This document shows, piece by piece, positions 1-8,510 of a stretch of 64,000 nt of DNA (the stretch's first letter is position 1; the number at the start of each line of letters is the position of its first letter). This stretch comes from Mycolicibacter senuensis (lineage in GTDB: Bacteria; Actinomycetota; Actinomycetes; Mycobacteriales; Mycobacteriaceae): contig NZ_LQPS01000016.1 in the NCBI RefSeq assembly GCF_002101885.1, forward strand, positions 1 to 64,000, written 5' to 3'. The translations under genes and the position numbers were made by a program. Below the pieces are notes generated by a model, which did not search any database, was not told the origin of the DNA, and saw nothing but the letters and a program-made list of their open reading frames with translations.

Positions 1-1146
1 CGGCACGGGCGGCGCCGACGGTGGCGGGGCCGGCGGGGGGACGGCGGCCTTGGGCGGCGACGGCTTCTGGGTGACGATATTGGCGCGCACATCGGGGCCG
101 TGGTGGTTGGCGGCCCGCATGCCCACCGCCAGCGCGATCGCCAACGTCAACACCCCGACCACGAACAGCGCCGCGACGCCGCCGGTCACCAGCATCGGCT
201 TGCGTTCACGCTGCTGGAGTCCGGTGCTGAAGTCCAGCAGCCGAGAGTCGACGAGTTCCGGCTGGTCGACGACGCGCTGCATGCCCGACGGCAAGTAGCC
301 GCTGTCGGTGTAGTCCGGGAGCGCGCTGTAGGCCAGCGGCTCGATGTCGGCGGTGGCGTTGTAGTCGACCGCCTCGGCCGGGACGTAGGCGTATCCGGAG
401 CTGACCAGCGCCGGGTCCAGCGAGCCGGTGCCGGGGTCCTGCGCCCAGGCCACGGCCCGGGTGGAGGACACGAACAGCGGGGCGTGCGCGCTGGCCAGCG
501 CCGCACCACGGGCCAGCGCCATGTCGGGCTCCTCGGGCGCGCTGACCGGCAGTGGACTGGCCTTGTCCAGCTCCGGTTTGATCATCGCGACATTGACGCC
601 GCCCGATCCCACCACGAACAGCCCGTCGGGACGCGACTCGAGCTGTTGGGCGCCGGCAACCAGTTCGGTCAGCTCGCCGACCGCGCTGTCGTCATCACGC
701 GACAGCGGCTGGCGGTGGACCTCGGTGATCGCGCCGTCATCGGAGTTGACCACCGCCAGGGTGGCGGCGTCGGGTTCGACGAACAGCAGGGCGGTGCGCT
801 GGTAGCGGGTCGCGCTGCCCACCGCCTGAGCCAGCGCGGCGGCGGCCAGAAACGCCGAGACCAGCATCACGTTCTCGACCTTGTGCCCTATCAGGGCCTC
901 GCGCAGCGCAGCGGCTTCCGCCGGGTCGCTCCAGGTCACCCCGGTCGAACTGAGCTGATAGCCGCCCTCGCGAGCGCCTTCACGGGTGCCGAGGATCGCC
1001 GACACCACCCGCTCCTGGGCACTCTGGGTGTCGGCGCCAACCTCGAAGTCGTCGTGCTCGACCGTGACCCCGTCGGCGCATTCGCCTTCCACCAGGACCA
1101 TGCGGACCGTCGAGGGCGCAACCGACACCCCGAGAACGATGTCCAC
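1..1146 (-). CDS. DUF7159-type mycobacterial protein, 3' end outside window
   Basis: The reading frame starts at a GTG with a GGAGG-type ribosome site just upstream, and it runs off the left edge without a stop. The N-terminus (VDIVLGVSVAPSTVRMVLVEG) resembles the DUF7159 family of mycobacteria, which adopts an actin/Hsp70-like ATPase-style fold at the N-terminus (family knowledge, from memory). A hydrophobic stretch follows, encoded around 120-200. The visible C-terminal part (from about residue 360) is a proline/alanine-rich tail, so the protein probably spans the membrane once and exposes a Pro-rich region. Its function is unknown. It lies downstream of dcd on the same strand with about 110 bp between them. 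Confidence 0.7.
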   Translation of the reverse strand, partial: MDIVLGVSVAPSTVRMVLVEGECADGVTVEHDDFEVGADTQSAQERVVSAILGTREGAREGGYQLSSTGVTWSDPAEAAALREALIGHKVENVMLVSAFLAAAALAQAVGSATRYQRTALLFVEPDAATLAVVNSDDGAITEVHRQPLSRDDDSAVGELTELVAGAQQLESRPDGLFVVGSGGVNVAMIKPELDKASPLPVSAPEEPDMALARGAALASAHAPLFVSSTRAVAWAQDPGTGSLDPALVSSGYAYVPAEAVDYNATADIEPLAYSALPDYTDSGYLPSGMQRVVDQPELVDSRLLDFSTGLQQRERKPMLVTGGVAALFVVGVLTLAIALAVGMRAANHHGPDVRANIVTQKPSPPKAAVPPPAPPPSAPPVP

Positions 1147-1257
1147 CGATAACCTCCACCCCGCTGCTGCTCGGCCAGTACTTGAGGGCCGCACCCCCGC
1201 AGGCCCAGCAGATACCGGCTTCATCCCAGCCGCGCGACGGCCGTCACAGCCGAAGGG

Positions 1258-1830
1258 CTAACCGGACTGGATGAAGTTCTGGTACGAGCGGGACGGCGTC
1301 GGCCCGCGCTGGCCCTGATATTTCGACCCTACGCGCGTGCTGCCGTAAGGGTGCTCCGCCGGACTCGTCAGCCGCAGCAGACACAGCTGGCCGATCTTCA
1401 TCCCCGGCCACAACGTGATCGGCAGATTCGCCACGTTGGACAGCTCCAGGGTGATGTGCCCGGAGAAGCCCGGATCGATGAATCCCGCGGTGGAGTGGGT
1501 CAGCAGGCCCAGCCGGCCCAGGCTCGACTTGCCCTCCAGCCGGCCGGCCAGATCGTCGGGCAGCGTGCAGCACTCCAGGGTGGAGCCCAGCACGAACTCG
1601 CCGGGGTGCAGCACGAACGGCTCGCCGGCTTTGGGCTCGACCAGGGTGGTCAGCTCGTCCTGCTGCTTGGCGGGATCGATGTGGGTGTAACGGGTGTTGT
1701 TGAACACCCGGAACAGGTTGTCGAGGCGGACGTCCACGCTGGACGGCTGGACCAGTGCGTCATCGAAGGGGTCGATGGCGAGTCGGCCGAGGGCGATTTC
1801 GGCCCGCAGATCACGGTCGGAGAGCAGCAC
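1258..1830 (-). CDS. dcd: dCTP deaminase (bifunctional dCTP deaminase/dUTPase type)
   Basis: A 190-aa protein of normal family length beginning [12 protein letters not shown]. It contains the trimeric dUTPase-fold motifs QPSSVDVRL near the N-terminus, [11 protein letters not shown] in the middle, and the C-terminal EGQ-equivalent region [11 protein letters not shown]. The M. tuberculosis enzyme (Rv0321) converts dCTP to dUMP directly, and this close relative is expected to do the same. It would supply dUMP for thymidylate synthesis in the cytoplasm. The gene is divergent from tRNA-Gly, as in M. tuberculosis. Confidence 0.96.
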   Translation of the reverse strand: MLLSDRDLRAEIALGRLAIDPFDDALVQPSSVDVRLDNLFRVFNNTRYTHIDPAKQQDELTTLVEPKAGEPFVLHPGEFVLGSTLECCTLPDDLAGRLEGKSSLGRLGLLTHSTAGFIDPGFSGHITLELSNVANLPITLWPGMKIGQLCLLRLTSPAEHPYGSTRVGSKYQGQRGPTPSRSYQNFIQSG

Positions 1831-1984
1831 CGAATGAGCGTATCCGCTCGGCTGGCGCGCCGCCCGCAGCGCCGACTGTGCGGTTTGGTCGGCTTTTCGG
1901 CGGTTCAGCCGACGATTCCGCGCTCTCGACCACCATCGTTGCCTGACGGCGAGGTCGCAGGTGCTAGCCTGCTAGCGCACCGAT

Positions 1985-2058
1985 GCCGATGTAGTTCAAT
2001 GGCAGAACATCAGCTTCCCAAGCTGAATACGCGGGTTCGATTCCCGTCATCGGCTCCA
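1985..2058 (+). tRNA. tRNA-Gly (anticodon CCC)
   Basis: A 74-nt cloverleaf. The 7-bp acceptor stem is GCCGATG/CATCGGC, the anticodon stem TCAGC/GCTGA encloses the loop TTCCCAA (anticodon CCC at 2017-2019), the T arm is GCGGG-TTCGATT-CCCGT, and the terminal CCA is encoded. The gene stays complete because the element integrated at its 3' half and restored that half with identical sequence. Confidence 0.96.
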
Positions 2059-2061
2059 CGT
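2015..2061 (+). repeat. attL core (47-bp direct repeat, copy 1)
   Basis: Identical over all 47 bases to 15612-15658. It begins at the anticodon loop, covers the 3' half of tRNA-Gly including CCA, and ends three bases past it (CGT). This is the usual crossover target of tyrosine integrases. Confidence 0.95.
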
Positions 2062-2102
2062 TGAGCAGCGGAAACGCTGTTCGACCCCGTTCGATCAGGC
2101 CC

Positions 2103-2123
2103 GTCAGGGTCACCAAAGGTCAC
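2103..2123 (+). repeat. Candidate left arm-type integrase sites (GGTCAC repeats)
   Basis: The 11-mer GTCAGGGTCAC at 2103-2113 is followed by a second GGTCAC at 2118-2123. The same 11-mer recurs just inside attR (15494-15504), also paired with another GGTCAC. Paired short repeats inside both ends are the pattern expected for arm-binding sites of a lambda-type integrase. This is inferred from position only. Confidence 0.5.
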
Positions 2124-2126
2124 AAC

Positions 2127-3314
2127 TCATCCAGAACTCTTGTTCGGACCATCCAGCGCGGCGCCAGCCAACTTGAGCGCATCGTCCTGGGAATGTGCGT
2201 ACACCCGCAGCGTCAGGGTCGGATCGGAGTGCCCGATCCAGGCAGCAATCACCGCTACCGGCACCCCGTCCAGGTGCATCAGCGTGGCCGCCGTATGACG
2301 ACCGCCGTGCAACTTGATATGCCGCACCCCGGCGCTACTCACCGCGTCCCGCCAGTACCTCGATAGCACTTGCGGGTGATATGGCTCCCCCGCTTCATTG
2401 CAGGCGACATACGCTCCGGTGCCGTAGTGCTTCCCGATCAGCAGCCGCTCGGCGGCCTGACGCTTCTTAGCGGCCTTGAGCACCTTCACCAGCCGATCCG
2501 GCAACGGCAGCGTGCGCCGGGAGGCGTGGGACTTCGGGTCGTTCTCTACCGCCGTACCGCCGGCATCGACTCGGTTGTTCACCACCGTCAGGATCTTCGC
2601 CTTGAGGTCGATATCCGACCACCGTAGGCCGCCTATCTCACCCCGCCGCAGCCCGTACAGCGCCAGTTCCCAGGCGTGCCCGAGACGGTCGTCAGCGAAC
2701 TTCGCCCGCAACTGCCCTACCTCGGCCGCGGTGAACGTCTCCACGTCCTTGTGGACACTCGACACCCGGGCGATGGACGCCGCGACGTTCCTAGGCACGA
2801 TGCCCTGCTGCATTGCGTCGGTGAGCACTTGGTCGACGGTGGAGATCACCTTGTTGACCGCGACCGCCGACCAGGGCCGCCGAGTGTTGCCTTTCGCGGT
2901 GACGGTGCCGCCTGCCATCAGGTCCGTGACGAGCCGGTCGAGGTCCGCCTTGGCGAGTTTCTGCACCCGGAGATCACCGAGTTGTTCCCGCAGTGGTGCC
3001 AGGTCGTAGGCCAGCTTGGCCAGCGATGATTCGCGGAGGTTGTGGCGGCCGGCGATGTAGTCGGCGCACATCTGGTCGACGGTGATCTTCGAGGGGGATA
3101 CGTAGCTTCCCGTAGCGACTTTGCCTTGTAGTTCCGACAGCAACCGCCGGGCATCCGCTTCGGTGATGCAGTGCCGCTTCGCCTGCTGACGCTTTCCGGT
3201 GACCGGGTGTGTGCCGACGTCGACCTTAACCCTGTATCGCACAACGGTTTTCCCGGTGCGCCTGTCAAGGACTTCGATCTTGCGGATCTGCGGGGGGAGC
3301 TGCTGTCTAGGCAT
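2127..3314 (-). CDS. int: Tyrosine-type site-specific integrase
   Basis: A 395-aa phage-type integrase starting MPRQQLPPQIRKIEV. That ATG overlaps the repressor stop by 8 nt; a longer upstream frame exists but lacks homology. The N-terminal arm-binding part covers about residues 10-75, the core-binding SAM-like part about 76-180, and the catalytic domain about 195-385. The catalytic residues are visible: Arg223 (GLRRGE), His336 and Arg339 (LHGGRH), His362 (WIGHS) and nucleophile Tyr372 (RVYAH). It integrates and excises the element at tRNA-Gly. It is the gene nearest attL, with about 65 bp of non-coding DNA between. Confidence 0.95.
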   Translation of the reverse strand: MPRQQLPPQIRKIEVLDRRTGKTVVRYRVKVDVGTHPVTGKRQQAKRHCITEADARRLLSELQGKVATGSYVSPSKITVDQMCADYIAGRHNLRESSLAKLAYDLAPLREQLGDLRVQKLAKADLDRLVTDLMAGGTVTAKGNTRRPWSAVAVNKVISTVDQVLTDAMQQGIVPRNVAASIARVSSVHKDVETFTAAEVGQLRAKFADDRLGHAWELALYGLRRGEIGGLRWSDIDLKAKILTVVNNRVDAGGTAVENDPKSHASRRTLPLPDRLVKVLKAAKKRQAAERLLIGKHYGTGAYVACNEAGEPYHPQVLSRYWRDAVSSAGVRHIKLHGGRHTAATLMHLDGVPVAVIAAWIGHSDPTLTLRVYAHSQDDALKLAGAALDGPNKSSG

Positions 3315-3861
3315 CGTCGTCATCCGAGACGATAAGACCGGAGGCGCGTAGCCGGTCCTCGACGGCCTCGCGCGCTCTGACGCGCTCAACAACCATGCGC
3401 TTCCACGCTTCCCACGCCTCTGGATCAGCATCACTGCGCGCTGTCGTCACGAGAGGCCTCCGGTAATCTTCCAGCTCACGCCCATCTGCCAGGGCACGGT
3501 TATTTTCCGAGTACCCCCCCACAACATCAATCAAGAGCAGCGGTTGCTCCCCTGAAAACCATTGCGCTGCATGGATTGCTGATGTCTTTAAGTTCGGGAG
3601 AACCTCAACTTCGCCGTCTACCAGCGCGTGCCCGAAAAGCAGCATGGCCGGGGATGTGCCAAGCGCAAATGCGATAACGAACAGTTCGGCTGTCGTGATG
3701 TAGCGCCGCCGGCCGTTCTCTAGATCGGCTATCGCCTGCCTGGTCATCTTTAGACCGAGTTCAGCCGTCCGATCGGCAAGCCACTGAGCAGACCGCGGCT
3801 TGCGTAATCGCTGCACCATCCGGCCGACCTGGTGGGCATGCCCCAATTCCCATGTGTCCAC
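3307..3861 (-). CDS. XRE-family immunity repressor of the element
   Basis: About 184 aa from a GTG at 3861; an ATG at 3819 (MVQRLRKPRS) is also possible. A TTG further upstream would run through the operator repeats and is less likely. The N-terminal third holds a helix-turn-helix of XRE/Cro type (SAQWLADRT...TRQAIADLENGRR). The C-terminal part has no recognised domain and ends in an acidic run. It is transcribed toward int, overlaps it and is divergent from the excisionase-like gene, the classic position of a lysogeny repressor. Base composition is visibly less GC-rich than the surroundings, fitting foreign origin. Confidence 0.8.
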   Translation of the reverse strand: MDTWELGHAHQVGRMVQRLRKPRSAQWLADRTAELGLKMTRQAIADLENGRRRYITTAELFVIAFALGTSPAMLLFGHALVDGEVEVLPNLKTSAIHAAQWFSGEQPLLLIDVVGGYSENNRALADGRELEDYRRPLVTTARSDADPEAWEAWKRMVVERVRAREAVEDRLRASGLIVSDDDDA

Positions 3862-3965
3862 AAAACACAGTCTGACAGCACTTGTGTTCAATGCCAACTA
3901 ATGTTAGAAATGAACACAGAACACGCAGATATACGTGTTCATCACACAACAGCAAGGGAGAGACG
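3862..3965. promoter_or_regulatory. Divergent repressor/excision operator region
   Basis: An A/T-rich spacer between the repressor and the excisionase-like gene carries several copies of GAACAC/GTGTTC. These are TGTGTTCA at 3883-3890, TGAACACA at 3911-3918, GAACACG at 3919-3925 and CGTGTTC at 3934-3940. Two perfect inverted repeats result: TGTGTTCA/TGAACACA with a 20-nt spacer, and GAACACG/CGTGTTC with an 8-nt spacer. A possible -10 (TATACG) lies at 3930-3935. The region most likely holds the repressor operators and both divergent promoters (inference). Confidence 0.7.
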
Positions 3966-4145
3966 GTGAACGACTGGCAAGCGACGGCCGCACGCCTCGG
4001 CGACATCAGCCGATCGACCGTGTTCGGCCTCTGGGCAGCGGGCGAGCTGGGCTCGGTGAAGATCGGAAAACTTCGGTTCAGCACCGACCGCCAGATCGAC
4101 GACTACATCCAGCGCCTGGAGCAACAAGGCGGGGATGCGGCATAG
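3966..4145 (+). CDS. Excisionase-like small HTH protein
   Basis: A 59-aa protein from GTG, preceded by a strong AAGGGAG ribosome site; upstream starts would pass through the operator. The sequence DWQATAARLGDISRSTVFGLWAAGELGSVKIGKLRFST is a MerR/excisionase-type winged helix motif that recognises short DNA sites. As the first gene of the rightward operon and divergent from the repressor, it is the expected recombination directionality factor (Xis) or an early activator. Confidence 0.75.
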   Translation: MNDWQATAARLGDISRSTVFGLWAAGELGSVKIGKLRFSTDRQIDDYIQRLEQQGGDAA

Positions 4146-4295
4146 ATGCGCGACTACCCGCAGCACGAAGACCTGGGGCTGGTCGACGACGACCTGACCC
4201 CGGATATGCGAAAGGCCCCGGCTGCAACCGAGGCCCTTCAAAAGAACACCCACCACCGCATCACCAGCAGAAAGGCAGTTCGCTATGAAGTCTAA
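4146..4295 (+). CDS. Small hypothetical ORF (49 aa)
   Basis: The ATG follows the stop of the preceding gene directly, and the frame ends TAA 11 nt inside the next gene. The product is acidic at the N-terminus (DYPQHEDLGLVDDDL) and basic at the C-terminus, with no recognised domain. A GGCC/GGCC hairpin lies within it (about 4212-4239), so the stretch could instead be a regulatory spacer. Low certainty. Confidence 0.35.
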   Translation: MRDYPQHEDLGLVDDDLTPDMRKAPAATEALQKNTHHRITSRKAVRYEV

Positions 4296-4650
4296 CCCGC
4301 ATCCCATCAGCACGGACGGTCGTGATGACCGTGCGCCGATTCCCTACGTCCTGGCTGATCCCGCCGACGACGTGGATCGCGGTCTGAACCCGGTCGACAG
4401 CACCTACCGCCGCTGCTGCAGCTCGATCGGAGTACACGGCCCCCGCTGCAATTCGTTGATCGCCGCCGTTGTGGACGCCCACCGCAAGGCAGTCGACGCC
4501 GCGGTGGCCGCCGAGCGGATCGCGGACATGTGGCCGGAACAGTCCGGCAAGCTGGCCGACCGGATCGACTTCATCGCCCGACTCGCCGAGACGGTCCCCC
4601 TCGGCCTCGCCTCACTACACCGCGTCCTCGACGCTCAGGCGGTGAAGTGA
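4285..4650 (+). CDS. Hypothetical satellite protein (121 aa)
   Basis: The start ATG has AGAAAGG upstream and the stop overlaps the next start (TGATG). The first 40 residues are proline/aspartate-rich. A segment with three cysteines (RCCSSIGVHGPRC) follows, then an amphipathic helical C-terminus (about 60-115). No known domain is recognised. It is part of the tightly packed rightward operon. Confidence 0.7.
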   Translation: MKSNPHPISTDGRDDRAPIPYVLADPADDVDRGLNPVDSTYRRCCSSIGVHGPRCNSLIAAVVDAHRKAVDAAVAAERIADMWPEQSGKLADRIDFIARLAETVPLGLASLHRVLDAQAVK

Positions 4651-5360
4651 TGAGCGCGAAGATCCGCCAGGCCCTCTGCTGCACCTGCGGCGAAGTCCGC
4701 ACCTGCCGCCAAGCCCGGAACCGCCAGCGCGAGAACTATTGGCTGTGCAGTCCGGTCGACCCGAACTGGCACCGCGAACTCGGTGACCTTAAGTGCGCGA
4801 ATTGCGGGGAGATCACCCGCCACGCCATCCTCCACCGGGAAGGCGACCCGCACCGGGACCACGCCGAGCGGATCACGCGGATAGCACTCGGCGGCAAAGA
4901 CCCCTACGGCGATGCATACACCGCAACCCGCCACCAGATCCGTGAGGCGTACCGCCAAGGCCGTCAACCTAATCCGCTCATGAATCACTTGTGGGCGACC
5001 TCCGACGCGCAAGCGGCACGCAAGGCCGGCCGGACCACCGTCATCACCTTCTGCGGTGAGGTCCAGAAGCTCCCGGAGAAGTCCAGGACCCGCGGCGGCG
5101 ACGAGCTGTTGCAGCCCGATCCGGTGCGCTTCGACCAGGAATACGAGGACCCCGAGACCGGCGGTTGGTGGGTGGAAATGGATTGTCCCGACTGCTACCG
5201 GGTGGCAAATGAGGAGCGGATGGCTACGCGGCGGCAACACCTCAAACTCCTGCTCGCGTGTGCCCTGGCGCATTGGTCCGACGCGGACCGTCTGCCGGAC
5301 GCCCACGTGGAAGACCTCATAGCGGCGCTCAGGGCGGCCCAGGTTGGTGCGTCCGAATGA
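4650..5360 (+). CDS. Zinc-ribbon-rich hypothetical protein (236 aa)
   Basis: Starts MSAKIRQALCCTCGEVRTC at an ATG overlapping the previous stop. Cysteine pairs CCTC and CANC in the first 60 residues and CPDC near residue 185 suggest two structural zinc-binding knuckles. The centre contains a conserved-looking stretch (ITRIALGGKDPYGDAY), and the C-terminal 45 residues are helical. It resembles uncharacterised proteins of actinobacterial phages and islands; a role cannot be assigned. Confidence 0.75.
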   Translation: MSAKIRQALCCTCGEVRTCRQARNRQRENYWLCSPVDPNWHRELGDLKCANCGEITRHAILHREGDPHRDHAERITRIALGGKDPYGDAYTATRHQIREAYRQGRQPNPLMNHLWATSDAQAARKAGRTTVITFCGEVQKLPEKSRTRGGDELLQPDPVRFDQEYEDPETGGWWVEMDCPDCYRVANEERMATRRQHLKLLLACALAHWSDADRLPDAHVEDLIAALRAAQVGASE

Positions 5361-5539
5361 CTGTGAAGACGACCAAGGTAGAGGGAGCCGGCCCCACGCG
5401 GGCCGGTGTCCCCGCTGACATCCCGGAGTGGCGGATCGCGGTGCGGTGCCGAGCATGTGGATCTTGGCTGACGGACCCTCGCAGCGTAATGGCCGGAATC
5501 GGTCCTCGATGTGCACAGGCGGAGGGCGTCCATGCATAG
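5357..5539 (+). CDS. DUF6011-like zinc-binding protein
   Basis: A 60-aa protein from an ATG that overlaps the previous stop by 4 nt. The core CRACGSWLTDPRSVMAGIGPRC matches the DUF6011 pattern (two CxxC-like half-sites around a S-x-x-x-G-I-G-P-x-C motif), widespread in actinophages and satellites. It is probably a small zinc-binding nucleic-acid or protein adaptor. Confidence 0.75.
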   Translation: MTVKTTKVEGAGPTRAGVPADIPEWRIAVRCRACGSWLTDPRSVMAGIGPRCAQAEGVHA

Positions 5540-5837
5540 CCGCCAGGTCGCGTGGTGGCCCACCCACCAGTTCCTGACCGAATACCTGGCCAAGTCGAAC
5601 CTTGGTGACCTGCCCGCGGCCGGCACGCCGAGATGGTGCGCCCTCGCGGACGGCGACCCGCGCAAGCTCGCGGCTCTTGCCGTGGGCGGTGAGCACTTCG
5701 TCTTGCGGTGCGAGATCGCCCAGGAGGCTGCCGCCGAGGCATCCAAAGCCATTGCCGCGGCCGAGGACTGGCCCGTGGTCGCCCGCCTGATCCGCAGCGG
5801 GCGCGGCCCCGCATACATACCCAGGAGAGCATCTTGA
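5532..5837 (+). CDS. DUF2742 protein
   Basis: A 101-aa protein starting MHSRQVAWWPTHQFL; the ATG lies inside the end of the previous gene. The motifs RQVAWWP and PRWCALADGDPRKLAAL fit DUF2742, a family found in mycobacterial prophage-like elements such as those of M. tuberculosis. Its function is unknown. Its position directly before the ATPase suggests a partner in replication (inference). Confidence 0.75.
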   Translation: MHSRQVAWWPTHQFLTEYLAKSNLGDLPAAGTPRWCALADGDPRKLAALAVGGEHFVLRCEIAQEAAAEASKAIAAAEDWPVVARLIRSGRGPAYIPRRAS

Positions 5838-7612
5838 CTGACGACGAATTCTGGTCGGCCACCGACCAACTCAACCTAATTCACCAATGGGCTCGTGCCC
5901 GGTACGTAGCCCCCTGGGCATTGCTACTTGCGGTGCTGCTGCGGGTGAGCGTGTCGACCAGCCATCGCGTGATGCTACCCGGTCCACCGGCCCCAGCGTC
6001 ACTGAACATGGGCATCGTGCTCGTCGGCAGGTCCGGTTCCGGCAAGGGTGTCACCGACAAGCTGGCTCGCGTTGTCTGGCCCGCCGACATCCACGAAGAA
6101 GGCCTCGGTTCCGGGCAGGGCATCGCCGAGCTGTTCAAGGAGCAGAAGAACCCCGAGGACCGGATCACCCGCGCGCTGATCACCGTCTCAGAGATTGATC
6201 ACCTGACCGCTCTCAATGCAGGGCAGGGCAACAACACCAGGGCGGCAATCAAAGCGGCACTGACCGGCGACCGCCTGGGGAGCAAGGGTGCCTCCGCGGC
6301 CACCACCCGCGCCGTGCCAGCCGACTCATACCGGCTAGCCCTGTCCATCAGTGCACAGTTCGGTCACTGCGGAGTTCTTCTCGACGACGTATCTGGCGGC
6401 ACGCCACAGCGACTGGTGTGGGGATCGGTCACTGATCCCTCCATCCCGGACACCCCGGGACCTGAGCCCGACCGGGCGCTGGACACGAAGCTGCCGGCAT
6501 GGGCGCTGGCGGACCAGCAGGTGCTCATCCAGTACGGCACCCCGGACATCTCGGAGTACGTCGCAGAGGGCCTGCTGGCCAACCAGCGGGGAGAGCTCGA
6601 CGCCATCGACGGACACCGCACCCTGACTCGACTCAAGGTCGCCGCCGCGCTGGCGATCCTCGATCACCGGTCGGTCATTTCCGGGAGCGACTGGGCGCTG
6701 TCGGAGGTCATCATGGCCAAGTCCGATGCCACCCGAGACGCGGTGATCGAGTACGACCGCCAGGCCGCCCGGGCAAAGATTCGGGACCGGGCAGTTGCCC
6801 GGGCTGTCGGTGAGGACTTCTACGATGCCAGCCGCCTGGAGACCGTCAAGCGCAGCATCATGCGGATGCTCGATCGCGACGGAGAACAGGCCGGCGGAGA
6901 TCTCCGGCGGCGCCTGGGCAAGCGGGAGAAACGGGAGCTATTCGACCAAGCTATTGCTTTGCTGGAAGCCGACGGAATTGTGTCGATGCGGCCGGGAGAG
7001 CACAACAGTGTGAGGTACCGAATCGGGTCACCCGTGACCAAGGAGGTCACCCCCCAAAAGGCCAGTTCAGGAAGGGTGACCAACGAGGTCACCCGTGACC
7101 ACCCCGCCACGGTTACTGAACTGGATTCCCGCAGGTCGCACGAAACCGAGCGGCCCAAGGTGTCGTGCGCTAGCGAGCTCGCCCAGTACATTGCAGAGCT
7201 ACGCGAAGCCAGCCAAACCACCGTCACAACGGTTGCTGTGTACTCCCACCTCCGGGCAGCCGGGTACTTAAAAAGCAACATAGGGCAGGCCATAGACCGG
7301 AACCCGGACATGGTCCTCGTTGGCAGCGAAGGGCGCTCGAAGATCTACAGCATCACCGGCCAGAAGACCGGATACAAGCCCGCCGCGCAGTGGGTGCACG
7401 ACTACCTCGACTCCCTGTCGGCAAACACCGGCATCATCGACAAGGCGCGCTTCAGGGAGGCAGCTACGGCGGCCGGGCACACCTGGGACGCAGCCGTACA
7501 AGCCATCAGTAGGTCGGGTCGCATTACGCCCGTGGTCGATCCCGCCGACTCGCGGGCGACCATATGGCGCATTAGGCCTGCGGGTGCTGACACCGAGGAG
7601 GGCACCGCGTGA
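5834..7612 (+). CDS. Replication-type P-loop ATPase/helicase of the element
   Basis: 592 aa from a TTG that overlaps the previous stop (TTGA). Walker A is GIVLVGRSGSGKG at about residues 58-70, and Walker B-like ITVSEIDHL lies near residue 120. A conserved DNA-helicase-style core runs to about 350, and two winged-helix-like regions (about 375-425 and 450-590) probably contact DNA. The architecture resembles the DUF3987-like primase-helicase group used by plasmids and satellites to start replication. As the only large enzyme in the early operon, it is the best candidate for the element's replication protein. Confidence 0.72.
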   Translation: MTDDEFWSATDQLNLIHQWARARYVAPWALLLAVLLRVSVSTSHRVMLPGPPAPASLNMGIVLVGRSGSGKGVTDKLARVVWPADIHEEGLGSGQGIAELFKEQKNPEDRITRALITVSEIDHLTALNAGQGNNTRAAIKAALTGDRLGSKGASAATTRAVPADSYRLALSISAQFGHCGVLLDDVSGGTPQRLVWGSVTDPSIPDTPGPEPDRALDTKLPAWALADQQVLIQYGTPDISEYVAEGLLANQRGELDAIDGHRTLTRLKVAAALAILDHRSVISGSDWALSEVIMAKSDATRDAVIEYDRQAARAKIRDRAVARAVGEDFYDASRLETVKRSIMRMLDRDGEQAGGDLRRRLGKREKRELFDQAIALLEADGIVSMRPGEHNSVRYRIGSPVTKEVTPQKASSGRVTNEVTRDHPATVTELDSRRSHETERPKVSCASELAQYIAELREASQTTVTTVAVYSHLRAAGYLKSNIGQAIDRNPDMVLVGSEGRSKIYSITGQKTGYKPAAQWVHDYLDSLSANTGIIDKARFREAATAAGHTWDAAVQAISRSGRITPVVDPADSRATIWRIRPAGADTEEGTA

Positions 7613-7830
7613 CGGGCCGCGCGGTCATGGCCGCCTACACCGACACCCACGCCGGGGAGATCACCTGCCCCCACTGCGGCGCCACGGCAGGCCAGCCGTG
7701 CGCCAAGCCAGATGGTCGCGTGAGCAAGGTGCCGTGCGTCGACAGGATCGCCGCCGCTGACCTGACGCCGTCCACCGGCTCCACACCGGTCGATTTCTCC
7801 GAGCCCCGCCGACCAACTGAGGCATCGTGA
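7609..7830 (+). CDS. Small zinc-finger protein
   Basis: 73 aa from a GTG overlapping the ATPase stop. The motif CPHCGATAGQPCAKPDGR is the CPxC-x6-C zinc finger seen in many mycobacterial and phage proteins that bind nucleic acids. The C-terminal 35 residues look disordered. The stop overlaps the next start (GTGA). Confidence 0.7.
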   Translation: MTGRAVMAAYTDTHAGEITCPHCGATAGQPCAKPDGRVSKVPCVDRIAAADLTPSTGSTPVDFSEPRRPTEAS

Positions 7831-8510
7831 ACGCCCACCAGGCCGCCCGCCGGTTCTTCTGGGCCTGGCTGATCGGCGCGGCCGCGGTGTCGGTCTGCGG
7901 CGTCGTCGCGCACGCCATGCTCGGGGACGCACGCTCGCCTGTGATCGCCTCGGCCCTCGCAACCGTCGTCGTTGCGATCCAACTGTGCGCCACATACGGC
8001 GTGCACGCCCTGGTGCAAGCCCAGATCACCGGCTCCGTATACCGCTGTGCACTGGCCGCCGCAGGCCTGCTCGCCGCCGGCGCGTTCGCGGTCAACTTCG
8101 TCGCCCTGCGCGATCTGGCGCTCACCCAGGCGAGCATCGACCCCGCCATAGCGTGGATCGTGCCCCTCATCATCGACTTGGGCATGACCGCAAGCACGAT
8201 CGCGCTCCTGGCGCTCAACAGCCAATCCGCAGCGCAGGTGCACGCCGCTGCGCATCACGCGGACACGCAACCGCCGGTGCATGTCGAGGTGCACAACACG
8301 GTGCACAACGCCACGCACGCCGATGCACACCTGAACGCCGCGCACCGCATCGTCAGGCAAGGCGTGGTGCGCATCGCCCCCGAACGGGTCGCCCAGGTAC
8401 TCGAAGCCCACGCCGCCGGCACCGCACCGTCCACCATCCAACGCACCCTCAAAGTCGGCTACACGACTGTCCAACGAATCATCGACCACCAGCTCCAGGA
8501 GGCCACATGA
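7827..8510 (+). CDS. DUF2637 membrane protein with C-terminal HTH
   Basis: A 227-aa protein with four predicted transmembrane segments (about 8-30, 38-60, 68-90 and 104-128), matching DUF2637, a family linked to actinobacterial plasmids and integrative elements (SpdB-like). A His/Ala-rich linker (HAAAHHADTQPPVHVEVHN) leads to a C-terminal helix-turn-helix (RVAQVLEAHAAGTAPSTIQRTLKVGYTTVQRII). The layout implies a DNA-binding domain tethered to the membrane. It could position element DNA or act as a membrane regulator (inference). Confidence 0.8.
   Translation: MNAHQAARRFFWAWLIGAAAVSVCGVVAHAMLGDARSPVIASALATVVVAIQLCATYGVHALVQAQITGSVYRCALAAAGLLAAGAFAVNFVALRDLALTQASIDPAIAWIVPLIIDLGMTASTIALLALNSQSAAQVHAAAHHADTQPPVHVEVHNTVHNATHADAHLNAAHRIVRQGVVRIAPERVAQVLEAHAAGTAPSTIQRTLKVGYTTVQRIIDHQLQEAT

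Noticed and set aside
100..1152. 350-aa plus-strand ORF at the left edge
   Set aside because: Low-complexity Arg/Gly/His composition; shadow of the DUF7159-type gene on the other strand.
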